The position numbers were made by a program, and so were the translations under genes. Shown here piece by piece: positions 34,682 through 42,901 of a DNA stretch of 64,000 nt (the first letter of the stretch is position 1; each line of letters starts with the position of its first letter). The notes beneath the pieces were generated by a model. That model did not search any database. It had not been told where the DNA came from and saw nothing but the letters and a program-made list of their open reading frames with translations. The DNA is from Afipia sp. GAS231 (GTDB lineage: Bacteria; Pseudomonadota; Alphaproteobacteria; Rhizobiales; Xanthobacteraceae): the NCBI RefSeq assembly GCF_900103365.1, contig NZ_LT629703.1:2914001-2978000 (forward strand). The letters run 5' to 3'.

Positions 34682-35164
34682 GTGAGCGTTGCCTTCACCA
34701 AGGAAGACAGTGCCGAGACGGCATCAGAAACGCTGCTGCCCGACCGCCCGGTTTCGCCGCATCCGAACCACGTGACGGAGGCCGGACTGAAGGCGCTGCA
34801 ATCCGCACTCGACCAGGCGCGCGAGGCCTACGAGACGGCACAGAAGATCGAAGACGTCAACGAACGACGGCGGCAGGCCGCAGCGCCGTTGCGTGATGCG
34901 CGCTACTTTGCGGCGCGGGTTCGGACGGCGCAGGTCATCGCCAGTCCTGCATCACACGACACGGTAGCGTTTGGCAGCACGGTGACGTTCAGGCGCGCCG
35001 ACGGGCGCGTGCAGACCTATCATATCGTCGGAGAGGACGAAGCCGACCCCAAGGCTGGCTCGATTTCCTTCGTATCCCCCGTGGCAAGGTCGCTGATGGG
35101 CAAAGCCGTCGGGGATGTCGTCGGTGCACCGGGTCAGGAACTCGAGATCATGGCTATCTCGTAG
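34682..35164 (+). CDS. GreA/GreB-family transcription elongation factor-like protein
   Basis: Protein of 160 aa starting at a GTG after AAGGAG. The N-terminal part is a helical hairpin (TEAGLKALQSALDQAREAYETAQKIED) and the C-terminal part an FKBP-like fold (DTVAFGSTVTFRRADGRVQTYHIVGEDEADPKAGSISFVSPVARSLMGKAVGD), as in GreA. The coiled-coil is shorter and the acidic tip of GreA is less clear, so it may be a GreA-like regulator or anti-GreA type factor. Binding to RNA polymerase is inferred from the fold. Confidence 0.85.
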   Translation: MSVAFTKEDSAETASETLLPDRPVSPHPNHVTEAGLKALQSALDQAREAYETAQKIEDVNERRRQAAAPLRDARYFAARVRTAQVIASPASHDTVAFGSTVTFRRADGRVQTYHIVGEDEADPKAGSISFVSPVARSLMGKAVGDVVGAPGQELEIMAIS

Positions 35165-35204
35165 CATCGAACCGATTTTCGGCCGTCGCCTCTTCACAAA
35201 CATC

Positions 35205-36212
35205 TCAGCCAAGGATCGATCGGTACAAGGCCAAATATCGATCGGCCATCAGGTCCACCGTGAACCGCGCGGATACCGCGGCACGGCAAGCCGCGCGATC
35301 GATCTCGTCGATGCGCCCAATCGCTTCTACCGCCGCATCTGGGCTGTCGACCAGAAATCCGGTCACGCCATGCTCGATCAGCTCGGGCATCGATCCCCGG
35401 TTGCAGGCGATGACGGGCGTTCCGCAGGCGAGCGCTTCCACCACCGACAGGCCGAACGGCTCGTCGAAATTGATGAGGTGAAGCAGCGCGCGTGCGGAGC
35501 CCAGCGTCTTCGCGCGCATCGTTCCGCCAACCGGGCCAAGATAGGTCACCGATCCGCCGTCGAGTACGGGCGCAACATGCTGGTCATAATAATCCCGGTC
35601 CTGGACAATACCGGCAATGGTCAATTTCCGCCCGGTTCGATGGGCCGCCGCGATCGCTTCGGCGGCTCCCTTGTCCGGGTGAATGCGGCCGAAGAACAGC
35701 AGATCTTCGCCGCCGAGCGGGTCGAACGGGAAATCCTGAAGCGGGATGCCATGGTGGATCGTTGCGGCATAGCGCAGGTCCGCATGGCGATCGGCATCGC
35801 TGATCGCGACATAGTGGACACGCGCTTCGTATTCCTTGTAGGCGGGCAGAATGCGCATCGACGAGAAACCGTGGATCGTCGTCACGACAGGGGTTTCGAC
35901 CAGACGCGAGAACGCGAGCGGTACGAAATCGGCTTGATTGTGAATAAGGTCGAACTGACCGGCCTGCTCGAAGACATGCGCGACGTGAAGCATCTCCCAC
36001 ACTTTTGCATCGATCGTGGGATCTTCGGAATAGGGCGCCGGACAGACGGCATCGAGCCTCGCGTTCGTCAGGCTGTCCTTGGTGGCGAACAAGGTGACAT
36101 CGACGCCGCGGGCCACCAGCTCCTCGGTCAGGAGACTCGTCACCTGCTCCCAGGGGCCGTAATGGCGCGGCGGTGTCCGCCAGGAGATCGGCGCCAGCAT
36201 GGCGATGCGCAA
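35205..36212 (-). CDS. Glycosyltransferase family 4 protein
   Basis: GT-B fold sugar transferase of 335 aa. A TTG start at 36212 (MRIAMLAPISWRTPP) with GGAGGAA upstream is preferred. The N-domain begins PRHYGPWEQVTSLLTEELVARGVDV, and the donor site is FGRIHPDKG then FDEPFGLSVVEALACGTPVIA with the conserved EPFG...E. The donor is a nucleotide sugar. It lies 25 bp downstream of a GH13 gene on the same strand, so a shared role in a glucan or glycoside is likely. Confidence 0.9.
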   Translation of the reverse strand: MRIAMLAPISWRTPPRHYGPWEQVTSLLTEELVARGVDVTLFATKDSLTNARLDAVCPAPYSEDPTIDAKVWEMLHVAHVFEQAGQFDLIHNQADFVPLAFSRLVETPVVTTIHGFSSMRILPAYKEYEARVHYVAISDADRHADLRYAATIHHGIPLQDFPFDPLGGEDLLFFGRIHPDKGAAEAIAAAHRTGRKLTIAGIVQDRDYYDQHVAPVLDGGSVTYLGPVGGTMRAKTLGSARALLHLINFDEPFGLSVVEALACGTPVIACNRGSMPELIEHGVTGFLVDSPDAAVEAIGRIDEIDRAACRAAVSARFTVDLMADRYLALYRSILG

Positions 36213-36237
36213 GGTATCGTTCCTCCTCTGCCTGGTG

Positions 36238-37839
36238 CTATCGGGCCTCGAGCACGACAGCTTCATTCGACCGTAACAGCAGGACGCCGGCTTCCACCGG
36301 TGCTGTATCCTCGACTGAGGACAGCAGCAGCTGGCTCCCGCGCGCCCAGTCCGGCAGCTCAAGCCGGTGCTGTTGCCCCCCGAAATTGAGCGCCACAATC
36401 ATTCGCTCCGCGCCGTGCCGGCGCGCGTAAACCAGTATCTCGTCTTCCACGTTCAACAGCACGAAATCACCGATCGACAGTGCCGGGCAATCGCGCCTGA
36501 GCGCAAGCAACCGGCGATAAAGCGTCAGGATCGAGTGAGGTTGTTGCGTCATCCGCATCACATTGCGCGTCGGCCAGTCGGCATGGAGCGGCAGCCACGG
36601 CTTGGCCGTGCTGAAGCCGGCATTCTCGCTGTCATCCCACGGCATCGGCGTGCGCACGGGGTCGCGGCCCAGGGCCAGGCCAGGCTCACGCAACTCGCGC
36701 GGATCGCGCACCTGCGACGGCTCGATCGCGACATCGTTCAGACCCAGTTCGTCACCATAATAAAGCGTTGGCGTGCCGCGGAGCGTCAGCAACAACACCG
36801 CCGCGACGCGCGCCTGGGCCTGCCCGCGCCTGGCCGCAACGCGCGGCCTATCATGGTTGCCGAGCACCCAGTTGGGCCAACCACCAGGCGGCAGCGCTGC
36901 CTCATAGCCGGTGATAACAGCAGCCACGGCGCGCGCCCGCCATGGCGTATCGACCAGCTGGAAATTGAAAGGCAGGTGCACCCCGCGGCGTTCACCGCCG
37001 TAATAGTGCATCAGCCGGTCGACCGGCAGGTAGATCTCGCCGATCAGAACCCGCTCACCCTGTCCCCCGGCGCCATAGCCGTCAGCGATGTCGCGCATCT
37101 CGGCTGCGATCAGATGCACCTCGGGCTGGTCTGTTGAATGCAGTTGAAGCAGGCGGTGCATTTCACCCATCCCGGGCCGATAGGCCGGGTTGGGTGGATT
37201 GTCCGGAAAATCCGCGGCCTTCAGCATGTGCCACAGCACGTCGATGCGAAAGCCATCGACGCCGCGGTCGAACCAGAATCGCATCACGTCGTACATCGCC
37301 GCCTGCACGCCTGGATGACGCCAGTTGAGGTCCGGCTGCTCCTTCAGGAAGGCGTGATAATAATACTGTCCGGTGGCCTCGTCCCATTGCCAGGCTGAAC
37401 CACCGAAATCGCTGATCCAGTTATTGGGCGGTCCGCCGTCGGCCGCAGCGTCGCGCCAGATGTACCAGTCTCGCTTCTGATTTTCTCGCGAGGCGCGGCT
37501 CTCGACGAACCATGGATGCTGGTCGGAGCTATGGTTGGGCACGAAGTCGAGCAGAACCTTGAGCCCGCGCCGATGGGCTTGCTCGAGCAGATCGTCGAAG
37601 TCAGCCAGCGTGCCGAAGCGTGGATCGACGTCGCAATAGTCGGCAACGTCATAGCCGAAATCAATCATCGGCGACGGGTAAATCGGAGAGATCCAGATCG
37701 CGCCGACGCCAAGGCCGGCAAGATAATCGAGCCGCCGCGCTATTCCCTTGAGGTCGCCGATGCCGTCGTCGTCGGTGTCCTGAAACGAGCGCGGGTAGAT
37801 CTGATAGATCGCACAACTCTGCCACCAGGGCGCACCCAT
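36238..37839 (-). CDS. GH13 alpha-glucosidase / oligo-1,6-glucosidase
   Basis: Alpha-amylase-family hydrolase of 533 aa from the ATG at 37839 (MGAPWWQSC); a GTG at 37884 is possible and neither has a good ribosome site. Conserved regions, numbered from the GTG, are DFVPNH (113-118), nucleophile Asp215 in GFRIDVL, acid Glu283 in IGEIYLP, and Asp345 in LGNHDRPR. QIYPRSFQDTDDDGIGDL is the calcium/domain-B marker of oligo-1,6-glucosidases. No signal peptide is seen, so it acts on intracellular alpha-glucosides, such as isomaltose or trehalose-like sugars. Confidence 0.92.
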   Translation of the reverse strand: MGAPWWQSCAIYQIYPRSFQDTDDDGIGDLKGIARRLDYLAGLGVGAIWISPIYPSPMIDFGYDVADYCDVDPRFGTLADFDDLLEQAHRRGLKVLLDFVPNHSSDQHPWFVESRASRENQKRDWYIWRDAAADGGPPNNWISDFGGSAWQWDEATGQYYYHAFLKEQPDLNWRHPGVQAAMYDVMRFWFDRGVDGFRIDVLWHMLKAADFPDNPPNPAYRPGMGEMHRLLQLHSTDQPEVHLIAAEMRDIADGYGAGGQGERVLIGEIYLPVDRLMHYYGGERRGVHLPFNFQLVDTPWRARAVAAVITGYEAALPPGGWPNWVLGNHDRPRVAARRGQAQARVAAVLLLTLRGTPTLYYGDELGLNDVAIEPSQVRDPRELREPGLALGRDPVRTPMPWDDSENAGFSTAKPWLPLHADWPTRNVMRMTQQPHSILTLYRRLLALRRDCPALSIGDFVLLNVEDEILVYARRHGAERMIVALNFGGQQHRLELPDWARGSQLLLSSVEDTAPVEAGVLLLRSNEAVVLEAR

Positions 37840-38154
37840 GCCACCAGCGATCTGGCCTGCGTGCTGACTTTCTTTACCGATCACGTGAGGTCGTCAAAAC
37901 ACTTCCATCCACTCTTTCGCGTCAACACGGGGACTGCGCGCATCCTGGCCGCTGCAGACGACCCTGTTCCTGTTGCGATCGGAAGTCGACGGCTTTCTCA
38001 GGTTCCCCTGATGGCGGATCAAGGCCAGATCTCGCGAATTCATAAACCATCAGCGCCGGTCAGCTTTGGTTTACCAGCCCCCTTAAGCTTTCCCGTCCGA
38101 GCGCGTGTCATGGTGGCTGTAGATCGAGAACAAATCTCGACAGGGAAAGCGTCA
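37840..38154. other. Gap without a gene upstream of the small membrane ORF
   Basis: No supportable gene. A small hairpin TCGAGA-ACAAA-TCTCGA is near 38122-38140. The stretch is less GC-rich than the flanks and probably holds the promoter of the GH13/GT4 pair. Confidence 0.4.
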
Positions 38155-38181
38155 GGGTCAGGCCGCCAGGCGGCCTGACCC
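38155..38181 (+). terminator. Perfect GC-rich hairpin upstream of the small ORF
   Basis: GGGTCAGGCCGCC and GGCGGCCTGACCC pair perfectly around a single A. No T-run follows, and it ends 19 bp before a small ORF, so it could be an attenuator, a terminator or a protein site. Confidence 0.5.
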
Positions 38182-38200
38182 GCCATCTCCGGGGAATGCA

Positions 38201-38377
38201 ATGTCGGCGAAGACAACGCCAAAAAAGGCGAAGCCCAAAAAATCAAGGACGGGCCCGCCGCTTGCCCAGGCTGCATCAACGATCTCGATGGCCAGGCAAA
38301 ATCTGATCAATATGATGGTGGTGTCTACCGTCTCAGGCACTGTCCTGTTGGGGCTTTTAGCCGCCAGACATTTTTAG
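38201..38377 (+). CDS. Small basic membrane protein, 58 aa
   Basis: Open frame of 58 codons from the ATG at 38201, with GGGGA seven bases upstream, to a TAG at 38375-38377. The first 17 residues are Lys-rich (SAKTTPKKAKPKKSR), and residues 38-54 form one hydrophobic segment (MMVVSTVSGTVLLGLLA). A basic head with one membrane helix at the C-terminus suggests a small inner-membrane protein. Function is unknown. Good start signal and skewed composition make it more than a chance frame. Confidence 0.6.
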   Translation: MSAKTTPKKAKPKKSRTGPPLAQAASTISMARQNLINMMVVSTVSGTVLLGLLAARHF

Positions 38378-38416
38378 TCCGGCAGCATTCCAAAACATTC
38401 CCGGACGAAGCGCCGG

Positions 38417-39025
38417 TCAGCGACCGGCAAACGGCGAGGTTGTGAGCGACTTGATATCGTTCGCAGGATTGACCGGCTGTTGCGTATAGCTCATCCCGAG
38501 CGACAGGCTGACGTTCGGCGCCGGCTGGAATTCGACACCGCCATGCATCCGGTACCCCGACTGGTTGTTCTGATTGTCGAAGGACGAAAACGGACCGCCG
38601 CCGACGCCGTTATTGTATTTCAGGGTGTCGAGACCGCCGAACAGCGTGAGCGGTCCGGAAGACGCATTCTGGAATTTGTAGCCGAACTGCACGCCCTGAT
38701 AATCGAGCGCACCAAAATTGCCGAGCCCGCCGATCTGGCTGAAGCTGTTCACACCCAAACCGACGCGGCCGCTGTCGCCGCCGACGAACCAGCCGCTTGG
38801 AAGATTGTAGCGCGCGGCCAACGAGCCACCGCCTCTGCCGTCAAAGCTCGGAAAATTACCGTAAGCATTCACGCCTTGGCCGTCGTCCAGACCGCCGCCG
38901 AAGCCGAACGGGCCGCCGGGGATCCAGTACGTCACCGGTGCCGACTGGGCATGGGCCGCCCGCCCGCCGAAACAAAGCGCCGCCAGCACCAATCCGAGAG
39001 CCAATTTAGGTGAGAGAATCGACAT
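38417..39025 (-). CDS. Exported glycine-rich, probable outer-membrane protein
   Basis: Protein of 202 aa from the ATG at 39025 (MSILSPKLAL); a TTG five codons earlier is possible. A signal peptide ends at AAHAQ (about 27). The mature part is rich in Gly, Asn and aromatic residues (GGLDDGQGVNAYGNFPSF, FGYKFQNASSGPLTLFGGL) and ends with barrel-like strands (YRMHGGVEFQPAPNVSLSLGMSYTQ). It resembles small porin-like or OmpA-type barrel proteins of rhizobia. No ligand or partner is evident. Confidence 0.65.
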   Translation of the reverse strand: MSILSPKLALGLVLAALCFGGRAAHAQSAPVTYWIPGGPFGFGGGLDDGQGVNAYGNFPSFDGRGGGSLAARYNLPSGWFVGGDSGRVGLGVNSFSQIGGLGNFGALDYQGVQFGYKFQNASSGPLTLFGGLDTLKYNNGVGGGPFSSFDNQNNQSGYRMHGGVEFQPAPNVSLSLGMSYTQQPVNPANDIKSLTTSPFAGR

Positions 39026-39133
39026 CCGCGCTACCGCCAATTTCGCCTGAAATTATACGGTCTGGCGACCCGGAAGGCTAGGGTTCTCAACGGCGAGCGG
39101 ACCGCCTTGCGCACCATGGGAACCGGGTCCGGC

Positions 39134-39436
39134 TTACTTCACGCGCTCGTTATCGACCCACCATGTCTTGCCGCGATACGTCACCACGGTATAGCCGTCG
39201 TCGTCTTCGTTGGTGACATCGACCGATGCGCCCTTCGATATTCGGATCGGGCAATTCTTGTTCATCTGCCCGCCTGTCGGCCGCAGCGACTGCAAGGTGT
39301 ATTCATGCGCCGCAGCCCAGCTCGTGCACGCATAGGTTTCGGCGCTGATCACCCCGGGCCGCGCTTCGGCCGCGGCCACCACGCCCATGGCGATGATGGC
39401 TGCGAGCACGCCGGTTTTCAAAAATGTTCTGATCAT
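39134..39436 (-). CDS. Small exported protein with SH3-like C-terminus
   Basis: Protein of 100 aa from the ATG at 39436; longer in-frame starts lack support. The signal peptide is MIRTFLKTGVLAAIIAMGVVA, cleaved near AEA. Two Cys residues (YACTSW, KNCPIRI) may form a disulfide. The C-terminal strands DVTNEDDDGYTVVTYRGKTW resemble a bacterial SH3 fold. The name is descriptive only; function is not known. Confidence 0.65.
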   Translation of the reverse strand: MIRTFLKTGVLAAIIAMGVVAAAEARPGVISAETYACTSWAAAHEYTLQSLRPTGGQMNKNCPIRISKGASVDVTNEDDDGYTVVTYRGKTWWVDNERVK

Positions 39437-39634
39437 GATGGTTCCCAACGTTTTCCTCCGAAGCAGTGTCTGGAAACCGCTGTTTGGTTCAATCGAATTC
39501 GTCAGCTCACAAGCCCATGCTTGCCGGTATTTCAAAACCGACGTCGCGCCACCGCTCCGTTTTGTGCGAAAGCGGACTTGCGGTCCGGAAGCTTGATCCC
39601 AATGTTTGGAAAATGGCATTCGGAGCAGGGAGCG

Positions 39635-39928
39635 ATGGGTGACACCGACAGGTCGGCAACGGTCAAAGTGCTGTTATTGAACGACGACGAGACGACAATG
39701 GAATTCGTTGTTGATGTGCTTGAGGGCGTCTTTGGGAAGACACGCGACGAGGCAATCAAGCTGATGCTCATCGTCCACCGTGACGGACGCGGCGAATGCG
39801 GAGTCTATACGTCAGAACAGGCGTCAGACATCATTGCGCAGGTAGCCGAGTTGGCCGGAGCAATGGCTATCCTCTGCGCTGCATCACCGAGCCCAACTCG
39901 AGGGTTTGAGCTTACGGCTCATCACTGA
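39635..39928 (+). CDS. clpS: ClpS-like N-end rule adaptor with unusual C-terminus
   Basis: Adaptor of 97 aa that delivers N-degron proteins to ClpAP. The start at 39635 follows GGGAGCG. Conserved positions are NDDETTMEF (16-24; the usual form is NDDYTPMEFV), DEAIKLMLIVHRDG (38-51, with His48) and CGVYTSEQASDIIAQV (55-70). After about residue 72 the family's small-residue/Leu-Cys end is replaced by AMAILCAASPSPTRGFELTAHH, so the tail is divergent. It lies 80 bp before the IS30 element. Alphaproteobacteria often carry a second ClpS, and this may be that form. Confidence 0.82.
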   Translation: MGDTDRSATVKVLLLNDDETTMEFVVDVLEGVFGKTRDEAIKLMLIVHRDGRGECGVYTSEQASDIIAQVAELAGAMAILCAASPSPTRGFELTAHH

Positions 39929-40009
39929 TGCTCGATCGGCCAAAGTCCGCCTTGGGTCAAAAACATTCGCCCTGACATACCATGCCAGTGTCTGCTTTGT
40001 CGCGGTGGT

Positions 40010-41223
40010 CTCAACCGGTCGACGCAACACTTTATCTTAGAGGGAAAAGATGGAGTGTGGGATGGAACGAAGATTTCATAGAGGTTTTACTGCGGCAGAG
40101 AAAACGGAGTTATGGGATCGCTGGAAGCGCGGGGAGTCATTGAAGGCGATAGGGCGAGCTTTTGGTAAGCAGTCATCGTCGATCTATTTTCTGGTTGCCC
40201 CGCATGGAGGGTTTCGTCCTGCGGAGCGGCGTCGCTCCAGGTTGGCATTGACGCATGCGGAACGCGAGGTGATTTCCAGAGGTGTTAGCGCACGTCGATC
40301 GGCCCGGTCTATCGCCAAACTGCTTGGCCGCTCACCCTCGACGGTGAGCCGGGAAATGAGCCGCAATGGCGGCTGTGATCGCTACCGGGCGACAGTTGCG
40401 GACGAGAATGCCTGGGCACGATCGCGTCGTCCAAAATGTTGTAAATTGGCGATCAATTCGCGGCTTCGGCAGGCCGTGGCAGGGAAGCTCAGATTGGATT
40501 GGTCACCCGAGCAGATAGCCGGTTGGCTGAAGAGAACGCATCCTGAAGACGAGTATAATCAGGTGTCACACGAGACCATCTATCGCAGCCTGTTTGTCCA
40601 AGCGCGCGGCGTGCTCAAGAAAGAGCTGCTTTGCCATCTCCGATCGAAGCGCTCGATGCGTCGCTCCAGGCCGGTTGATCCGAATGGCGATAGACGGGGG
40701 CATATGAAGGATGCCGTCTCAATCCGTCAGCGACCGGCTGCGGTTGAAGATAGGGCGGTGCCTGGCCATTGGGAGGGCGATCTGCTGTCCGGGCCGAACA
40801 ACACCTACATCGCGACCTTGGTCGAGCGTCAAACGCGTTACGTGATGTTGGCCAAGGTGGCAGGCAAGGACACCCGGACGGTAGTCACCGCACTCATCAA
40901 GCAGGCGAAGAAGCTACCAAAGGAGCTGTATAAGTCCTTGACCTGGGACCGGGGCAAGGAACTGACGGCTCATCGTCGATTTACGTTGGCGACCAACATC
41001 GACGTCTATTTTTGCGATCCGCAAAGCCCGTGGCAGCGCGGGTCGAACGAGAACACCAATGGCCTGTTGAGACAGTACTTCCCTCAGGGCACCGACTTGT
41101 CGGTGCATTCGCAAGCCCATCTGAACAAAGTGGCTCGTCAACTAAACGAACGGCCACGTGAGACCTTGCAATTTGAAACCCCAGCAGAGAGATTTAACGC
41201 CTGTGTTGCGTCGACCGGTTGAG
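40010..41223. mobile_element. IS30-family insertion sequence
   Basis: The ends are 21-bp perfect inverted repeats at 40010-40030 and 41203-41223 (inner end GTCGACGCAACAC / GTGTTGCGTCGAC). The whole element of about 1.2 kb holds one transposase. No clear target duplication is visible beside the ends. The stop of the transposase lies inside the right repeat. Confidence 0.85.
40050..41222 (+). CDS. IS30-family transposase
   Basis: DDE transposase of 390 aa. The N-terminal HTH is FTAAEKTELWDRWKRGESLKAIGRAFGK (about 12-39), with a second at SARSIAKLLGRSPSTVSREMSRN (about 84-106). The catalytic core starts with PGHWEGDLLSG (first Asp) and includes LTWDRGKEL (second Asp) and RGSNENTNGLLRQYFP (Glu), all intact. 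The ATG at 40050 follows AGAGGG; a second ATG is four codons in. It appears complete and could be active. Confidence 0.95.
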   Translation: MECGMERRFHRGFTAAEKTELWDRWKRGESLKAIGRAFGKQSSSIYFLVAPHGGFRPAERRRSRLALTHAEREVISRGVSARRSARSIAKLLGRSPSTVSREMSRNGGCDRYRATVADENAWARSRRPKCCKLAINSRLRQAVAGKLRLDWSPEQIAGWLKRTHPEDEYNQVSHETIYRSLFVQARGVLKKELLCHLRSKRSMRRSRPVDPNGDRRGHMKDAVSIRQRPAAVEDRAVPGHWEGDLLSGPNNTYIATLVERQTRYVMLAKVAGKDTRTVVTALIKQAKKLPKELYKSLTWDRGKELTAHRRFTLATNIDVYFCDPQSPWQRGSNENTNGLLRQYFPQGTDLSVHSQAHLNKVARQLNERPRETLQFETPAERFNACVASTG

Positions 41224-41279
41224 CCGGCACGCCAGTAACGGACATTGGACCGGTTGTTCGATGACACCAGCCACCGACC

Positions 41280-42494
41280 CTACGCGGGCTCGCGCGCGTA
41301 TTTCTGCGCGGTCGCCACCAACCTTAGCGACAGGCTGAACGTCAACGCGACGACACTGCCGGCAATCATCGCCGCCGGCATCGCCGAATAGATTGAACCG
41401 CCGATCAATGCGACCATCGACGCGCCGATCGTGCCGCCGATGGACTGGATGGCGCCCAGCAATGCCGATGCCGCGCCCGCTCTGTCGCCAAAATCCGTCA
41501 TCGCCATCGCGACCGTAACCGGCAAGGCAAGGCCACACCCCAGGCAAAAGAACGTGATGGTTCCCAGCAGATAGGGAGCCGAGACCGGAATCCATGCCAT
41601 CGCGATCGAACTCGCCAGCGCAATCAGCGAACCAACACGCACGATCGTCGCCGGCTGAACGCGCGTTGCGGTCCACCTCGCCAGCGAGGCGCCCAATATC
41701 GTGCCGCACACGGCCACGGCCGGAAAACATCCGACCAAAGCCGGGCTCAATTGAAGCCCTTTCACGAAGATCGGAGCGACACTCACCAAAAATGCAAACA
41801 TCGATGCGATCAGGGCTGCCGCCACCAGGTTCGGGACAATGAAACTCCGTGAAGTCAGGATATTTTTATAGGTCGCGAAGATAGCCTTGACGTTGATCGG
41901 CGCTGCCGGCGTCGTTTTCGTTTCCGGCAGAAGCAGCATGCCGGCGAATACGACGCAGCCGTAACTGGCGGCGAATGCGAAGATCGCGCGCCATCCAAGC
42001 CACGCGGCCAGCAGCCCTCCGAACAGCGGCGCAACTGCCGGGGCCAGCGAAAACACCAGTGTTACGGCACTCAACAATCGCGTGAGCTGCGAACCGGAAT
42101 GGAGATCGCGGGCGATGGCGCGACTCAATATGATTCCCGCGCAGGCCCCGACGGCCTGACATACCCGACCGATGAACAACCAGGCGATCGAGGGCGCCGC
42201 GGCAGCGAAGATGCTGCCCACGATGTAGAGCCCCAGCGCCGGGAAAAGCAGTTGACGGCGTCCCATCGAGTCGGCGATGGCGCCAACGACCAGCCCGGCC
42301 AGCGCGCCCGTTACCAGCCCCAATGAAACGGTGGTCTGAACGATCTCGGTCCGGACGCCCAGGCCATCGGCGATGATCGTGATCGCCGGGATATAGGCCG
42401 TGACCGCAAACTCGCTCAGCGCGACCAGCCCGGCCAGCAGGAACGGGGTCACCTTTGGCGCTGAAGGAGGGGCCGTTGCAATGGCATCTGTCAC
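41280..42494 (-). CDS. MFS exporter, Bcr/CflA type
   Basis: Inner-membrane proton antiporter of 404 aa with 12 expected spans. The opening (PFLLAGLVALSEFAVTAYIPAITIIADGLGV), the loop GAIADSMGRRQLL and the RAIARDLHSG segment are typical of the Bcr/CflA drug efflux group. The likely role is export of a toxic small molecule. It is next to the IS30 right end but intact. No regulator is adjacent. Confidence 0.88.
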   Translation of the reverse strand: MTDAIATAPPSAPKVTPFLLAGLVALSEFAVTAYIPAITIIADGLGVRTEIVQTTVSLGLVTGALAGLVVGAIADSMGRRQLLFPALGLYIVGSIFAAAAPSIAWLFIGRVCQAVGACAGIILSRAIARDLHSGSQLTRLLSAVTLVFSLAPAVAPLFGGLLAAWLGWRAIFAFAASYGCVVFAGMLLLPETKTTPAAPINVKAIFATYKNILTSRSFIVPNLVAAALIASMFAFLVSVAPIFVKGLQLSPALVGCFPAVAVCGTILGASLARWTATRVQPATIVRVGSLIALASSIAMAWIPVSAPYLLGTITFFCLGCGLALPVTVAMAMTDFGDRAGAASALLGAIQSIGGTIGASMVALIGGSIYSAMPAAMIAGSVVALTFSLSLRLVATAQKYAREPA

Positions 42495-42901
42495 GACTTC
42501 AACCCTTCAAATGGCCGGAATGATCAGCGGAGGCGGCGACGGCGAGAATCGCGAAGGCCTCGATCATCGCCTTCTTGAGTTACGGGACAACCCGCGAACA
42601 CACCTTCCGGCCAGCACTCGCGGAATATCGCGCCTTTAGATTTCTTGTTCGTTACACCGCAATCACAAGGATACTTTTGAGCGATTGTACTTGAGCAAGA
42701 ATGCGCTTGTGCGAGTACCGGTTTACCTCCCCTTCAGGAATGTCCCGTATATCTACGGCCGAGGCGCTTCATCCCCTGAGCAGGAGGTGTGTTGCGGCTC
42801 TCCACTCCCGTGCACCCGAGGTCGCGAATGACCGAGGAGCTGCCACCAAGCTGACAGAGATCAGCGGCCGCTCAATCGTTCCCCGCGCTCCAGGATCTTC
42901 C
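42495..42901. other. Gap between the exporter and the PilZ gene
   Basis: About 400 bp between divergent genes. An open frame extends upstream of the PilZ start here but has no similarity to PilZ proteins and no ribosome site. I see no other feature; it should hold the promoters of both genes. Confidence 0.4.

Noticed and set aside
38040..38279. A 79-codon minus-strand frame
   Set aside because: It runs antisense to the small membrane ORF and through the hairpin, with no ribosome site.
42701..42901. A 67-codon N-terminal extension of the PilZ protein
   Set aside because: No similarity to PilZ proteins and no ribosome site, whereas the GTG at 42902 has one.
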